Both the position numbers and the translations under genes were made by a program. Positions 60,820-64,000 of a stretch of 64,000 nucleotides of DNA are shown here, piece by piece. This DNA comes from Streptomyces tailanensis (lineage in GTDB: Bacteria > Actinomycetota > Actinomycetes > Streptomycetales > Streptomycetaceae). The notes beneath the pieces are model-generated. The model was not told the DNA's origin. It saw nothing but the letters and a program-made list of their open reading frames with translations, and made no database searches. The stretch lies in the NCBI RefSeq assembly GCF_008386495.1, contig NZ_VTHJ01000001.1, positions 351,576-415,575 of the forward strand, in the 5' to 3' direction. Each line of letters opens with the position of its first letter. The first letter of the stretch is position 1.

Positions 60820-61491
60820 ATGGAGGCCATACGACCGGTGGGCCGGACCCTGCTCAGGGACCGCGCCTACCAAGCCATCCGGGACGCCATCGTGGCCGGG
60901 GAGATGGAGCCGGGGGCGGCGGTGCGGGACGCCGAGCTCGCGGAGCTGCTGGGGCTGTCGCGGGGGCCGGTGCGGGAGGCGTTCTCTCGGTTGGTCGACG
61001 AAGGGCTCCTGGAGAGCAAGCCGCAGAGCTATACGCGGGTGACGCCCGTCGTGGCCGCCGACGTACGGGACGCGGCCGCCGTGGTCGGGGCCATGCATGA
61101 GCTGGCCACCCGGGTCGCCGTGCCCCGGCTGTTCGCGGCGGACGTCGAGACGATGCGCTCGGCCAACGAGCGGTTCGCGGCGGCCGTCCAGGTGGGCGAC
61201 GTCGACGCCGCCCTCGTCGCCGACGACGCACTGCACGACGTCCTCGTCCGGGTGAGCGGCAACCGCGCGGCCGCCGCCACCATCGCCCGCTACACCCCCC
61301 TCATCCGCCGACTGGAGCGATGCCGCTTCGGCGAGGGCGGCAACTGCCGGTCCGCCGGCCTGCACGAACGGCTGATCGAGGCCTGCGCGGCCGGAGACGT
61401 GGACGAGGCGGTCCGCGTCACGGCGGAGATCTGGCGCGGCCTGGCCGAACTCGTCGACGAAGCCGACGAAGGCGACGAACAGGACCACTGA
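60820..61491 (+). CDS. GntR/FadR-family transcriptional regulator
   Basis: Regulator of 223 aa. The winged-helix domain LLRDRAYQAIRDAIVAGEMEPGAAVRDAELAELLGLSRGPVREAFSRLVDEGLLESKPQSY (60850-61030) is typical GntR, and the C-terminal helical FCD domain carries the metal/ligand residues (D..H..H pattern: MHELATRVAV, DDALHDVLVR). It lies 37 bp before acdS in the same direction and probably controls it in response to an organic acid or amino acid. ATG at 60820; no strong ribosome site, possibly a near-leaderless mRNA. Confidence 0.92.
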   Translation: MEAIRPVGRTLLRDRAYQAIRDAIVAGEMEPGAAVRDAELAELLGLSRGPVREAFSRLVDEGLLESKPQSYTRVTPVVAADVRDAAAVVGAMHELATRVAVPRLFAADVETMRSANERFAAAVQVGDVDAALVADDALHDVLVRVSGNRAAAATIARYTPLIRRLERCRFGEGGNCRSAGLHERLIEACAAGDVDEAVRVTAEIWRGLAELVDEADEGDEQDH

Positions 61492-61528
61492 CCCGCCCGA
61501 ATAGGTCCACTGACTCAGGGAGACTCCC

Positions 61529-62545
61529 ATGTCCCTTTCTTCCTACGAGCGCTACCCGCTCCTCTTCGGGCCCTCACCGGTCCACCCGCTGGAGCGGCTG
61601 ACCGCGCACCTCGGGGGCGCCTCCCTCTGGGCCAAGCGCGAGGACTGCAACTCCGGTATCGCGTACGGCGGCAACAAGACCCGCAAGCTGGAGTACCTCG
61701 TCGCCGACGCCCTCGCCCAGGGCTGCGACACGCTCGTCTCGATCGGGGGCGTCCAGTCCAACCACACCCGCCAGGTCGCCGCCGTCGCTGCCCGTGCCGG
61801 ACTCAAGTGCGTGCTCGTGCAGGAGAGTTGGGTGGACTGGCCGGACGCCGTGTACGACAAGGTCGGCAACATCCTGATCAGCAGGCTGGCCGGCGCCGAC
61901 GTACGGCTCGTACGCGCCGGCTTCGGCATCGGCTTCAAGGAGAGCTGGGAACTGGCGCTGAGGGAGGTCGAGGAGAGCGGCGGCAAGCCGTACGCCATCC
62001 CGGCCGGCGCCTCCGACCACCCGCTCGGCGGCCTCGGTTTCGCCGGTTGGGCGTACGAAGTCGACGAGCAGGAGCGCGACTTGGGCGTCTTCTTCGACAC
62101 GGTGATCGTGTGTTCGGTGACCGGCTCGACCCAGGCGGGCATGGTCGCCGGCTTCGCCGCCCTGGAGGAGGCGGGCGGACGGCCGCGCCGGGTCCTCGGC
62201 ATCGACGCCTCGGCCGCCCCCGCCCGCACCCGCGCGCAGATCGCCCGGATCGCCCAGAACACCGGCCAACTCATCGGCCTCAAGCGGGAGTTGACGGAGG
62301 CGGACGTCGAACTCGACGAGCGGTACCACGCGGGCACATACGGCGTCCCGGACGAGACCACCCTGGACGCGATGCGCCTCGCGGCCCGCACGGAGGGGAT
62401 GGTCACCGACCCCGTCTACGAGGGGAAGTCCATGGCCGGCCTCATCGACCTGGTCTCCCGCGGCGAGATCGGCCCGGACTCCACCGTCCTCTACGCCCAC
62501 CTGGGCGGACAGCCGGCGCTGAACGCGTACAGCGTGCTGTTCTGA
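61529..62545 (+). CDS. acdS: 1-aminocyclopropane-1-carboxylate deaminase
   Basis: PLP enzyme of 338 aa cleaving ACC, the ethylene precursor of plants, to 2-oxobutyrate and ammonia. The PLP lysine is in [11 protein letters not shown], and the residues that separate ACC deaminase from D-cysteine desulfhydrase are present: Tyr in YHAGTYG, Tyr-Glu in [10 protein letters not shown] and Leu in [24 protein letters not shown] is the phosphate-binding loop. A GntR regulator precedes it. This suggests association with plants or use of ACC as nitrogen source. Confidence 0.92.
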   Translation: MSLSSYERYPLLFGPSPVHPLERLTAHLGGASLWAKREDCNSGIAYGGNKTRKLEYLVADALAQGCDTLVSIGGVQSNHTRQVAAVAARAGLKCVLVQESWVDWPDAVYDKVGNILISRLAGADVRLVRAGFGIGFKESWELALREVEESGGKPYAIPAGASDHPLGGLGFAGWAYEVDEQERDLGVFFDTVIVCSVTGSTQAGMVAGFAALEEAGGRPRRVLGIDASAAPARTRAQIARIAQNTGQLIGLKRELTEADVELDERYHAGTYGVPDETTLDAMRLAARTEGMVTDPVYEGKSMAGLIDLVSRGEIGPDSTVLYAHLGGQPALNAYSVLF

Positions 62546-62569
62546 ACCCAGGTGGGACGCCCGAGTCGG

Positions 62570-63796
62570 CTAGAGGGCCTGGGCCGCCGGCTTCACCATC
62601 CCCCTCACCGTGCGGGACTTCACGAAGTCGCCCATGGCCGTCATTTCCCACTCGCCGGAGAACTGCTTGATCAGCTTTGCCATCATCACGCCGGTCTGGG
62701 GCTCGGCGTTGGTGAGGTCGAAGCGGACGAGTTCCTCGCCCGTGGCGGCGTCGAGGAGGCGGCAGTAGGCCTTGGCGACCTCGGTGAACTTCTGCCCGGA
62801 GAAGGAGTTGACGGTGAAGACGAGGCCGGTGACCTCCTGGGGGAGACGGCCGAGGTCGACGGTGATGACCTCGTCGTCGCCTCCGCCCTCACCCGTGAGG
62901 TTGTCGCCGGAGTGCCTGATCGCGCCGCTCACGATCTGCAGCTTGCCGAAGTAGCAGCTGTCGATGTGGTTGCGCTGCGGGCCGTACGCGATGACCGACG
63001 CGTCCAGGTCGATGTCCTTGCCCCGGTACGCCGGCTCCCAGCCGAGGCCCATCTTCACCTGGGAGAGCAGCGGGCGACCGCCCTTGACCAGGGAGACCGT
63101 CTGGTTCTTCTGGAGGCTGACGCGGCCCTTGTCGAGGTTGATCTTGCCGGTGGCGGGCGGGGCGGGGGGAGCCGCGGGGGCCATGGGCGGGGCCGGCGGG
63201 GTCACCGGGGACTGGATGGTAGGGGTGGGCGGGGCGGCCTGCGGCTGGGGCGGGGTGGGGATCGGGGCGGGGGTCGGGGTGGGCGTCGGGGTGGGTTCCT
63301 CCACCGTGACGCCGAAGTCCGTCGCGATGCCCGCCAGGCCGTTGGCGTATCCCTGGCCCACCGCTCGGGCCTTCCACGCGCCGTTGCGCAGGTAGATCTC
63401 CACGACCACCAGGGCCGTCTCGGTACCGAGCTGCGGGGGCGTGAACGTCGCCAGGACGCTGTTGTCGTCCGCGTTGCGGATGGTGGCCGTCGGTTCGATG
63501 CCCTGGAAGGTCTGGCCCGCGGCGTCCGGGCTGGCGGTGACGACGATCTTCTCGATGCCCGGGGGGAGGGCCGTCGTGTCGACCGTGATCGAGTCGGGGG
63601 TGGTGCCGCCGCCGGAGCGGTACGTCACGCCCGGGCCGCTCGGCTGGTTGTAGAAGATGAAGTCGTCGTCGGAGCGCACCTTGCCGTCGGCCGTGAGCAG
63701 CAGGCCCGATACGTCCAGCCGCACGGGGGCGGTGACGTCCACCGCGACGCGGGGGGCGGGCAGCGGGATGTTCGAGCCGGGGGTCATAGCTGTCAT
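62570..63796 (-). CDS. Protein with two TerD-type domains
   Basis: Protein of 408 aa with two TerD beta-sandwich domains joined by a Pro/Thr/Ala-rich linker (EEPTPTPTPTPAPIPTPPQ and onward, about 165-215). First domain: VRSDDDFIFYNQPSGPGVTYRSGGG with the calcium-binding acidic loop; second: KGRVSLQKNQTVSLVKGG, LDASVIAYG, HSGDNLTGEGGGDDEVITVDLGRLP. TerD proteins act in tellurite and stress resistance and in streptomycete differentiation. ATG at 63796 or 63787. No other ter gene is in the window. Confidence 0.9.
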   Translation of the reverse strand: MTAMTPGSNIPLPAPRVAVDVTAPVRLDVSGLLLTADGKVRSDDDFIFYNQPSGPGVTYRSGGGTTPDSITVDTTALPPGIEKIVVTASPDAAGQTFQGIEPTATIRNADDNSVLATFTPPQLGTETALVVVEIYLRNGAWKARAVGQGYANGLAGIATDFGVTVEEPTPTPTPTPAPIPTPPQPQAAPPTPTIQSPVTPPAPPMAPAAPPAPPATGKINLDKGRVSLQKNQTVSLVKGGRPLLSQVKMGLGWEPAYRGKDIDLDASVIAYGPQRNHIDSCYFGKLQIVSGAIRHSGDNLTGEGGGDDEVITVDLGRLPQEVTGLVFTVNSFSGQKFTEVAKAYCRLLDAATGEELVRFDLTNAEPQTGVMMAKLIKQFSGEWEMTAMGDFVKSRTVRGMVKPAAQAL

Positions 63797-63879
63797 GCCG
63801 GGTGAACGACTCAGATCGCTTTGCCGTTCCCTTACCCGGCGCCGGGTGGGGCCGTTCGGTGGGCACGCGGATTTTTCGC

Positions 63880-64000
63880 CCCCGCCGCCCCTACCCGTCC
63901 CGTCCCAGGGGCTGCTGCCCCTTCGACCCCGCAGCGCGTTTGAGCTCGTCGGATCGGTTCGTTGGCGGGTGCGGGTGAGTGGGGGCTTGTCGCGGCAGTT
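63880..64000. repeat. Palindromic intergenic element, copy 3 (cut by window end)
   Basis: GCCCCTTCGACC, a GAGCTCG segment, GGCGGGTGCGGGTGAGTGGG and the beginning of the CAGTT arm match copies 1 and 2. The second arm is outside the window. Confidence 0.7.

Overview
The window is about 72% GC, with strong third-position GC bias, frequent GTG/TTG starts and dense 4-nt (ATGA/GTGA) gene overlaps. The gene content (zwf-opcA-pgl pentose-phosphate operon, suf operon with sufR and sufU, ctaA/ctaB, MHS and SMR transporters, TROVE protein, TerD proteins) points to the chromosome of a Streptomyces species or a close relative. Most of it is core chromosome; as far as I recall, the order ctaB-tkt-tal-zwf-opcA-pgl and the nearby suf and dap genes is a conserved streptomycete neighbourhood.

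Region 1 (1-16.4 kb). The 3' part of pgi faces a minus-strand operon of 14 almost completely overlapping genes that I read as a biosynthetic gene cluster. GriI- and GriH-type enzymes should make 3-amino-4-hydroxybenzoate. An AMP-ligase, two ACPs, a ketosynthase, a small ketosynthase-like (CLF) protein and a ketoreductase form a highly reducing type II PKS. CreE- and CreD-type enzymes should release nitrous acid from aspartate. A second AMP-ligase-fold enzyme is the candidate ATP-dependent diazotase, an SDR lacking its catalytic Tyr/Lys is the candidate reductase for the diazo group, and an MFS pump exports the product. This matches the avenalumic acid (ava) and p-coumaric acid (cma) family, in which an aryl amine is removed through diazotisation. 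No dehydratase, regulator or thioesterase is visible. A fragment of a dispersed palindromic repeat lies in frame inside the nitrosuccinate lyase gene.

Region 2 (16.4-31.9 kb). An AT-richer 520-bp promoter region is followed by an MHS transporter, the tkt-tal-zwf-opcA-pgl operon, ctaB and ctaA for heme A, a small conserved protein, an amidohydrolase, a nucleotidyltransferase and a two-gene ABC exporter.

Region 3 (32-47 kb). The suf operon (sufR-B-D-Rieske-C-S-U-T) starts behind an iron-box-like palindrome. It is followed by a sugar-binding membrane protein, an SMR pump with its TetR regulator and tandem operators, two ECF sigma factor/membrane-protein pairs, dapD, a small secreted peptide and dapA.

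Region 4 (47-64 kb). This holds a holin-like/DUF3618 pair with coding tandem repeats, an amidinotransferase, a BrkB protein, a regulator-SRPBCC pair, an ExeM/NucH nuclease and a PhoX phosphatase behind a PHO box. Next come three tandem Y-RNA-like noncoding RNAs directly upstream of a Ro60/TROVE gene, two of them carrying a circularly permuted tRNA-like domain. GntR-acdS and a double TerD-domain protein close the window. The two most notable items are the diazotisation-type gene cluster and the Y RNA array.
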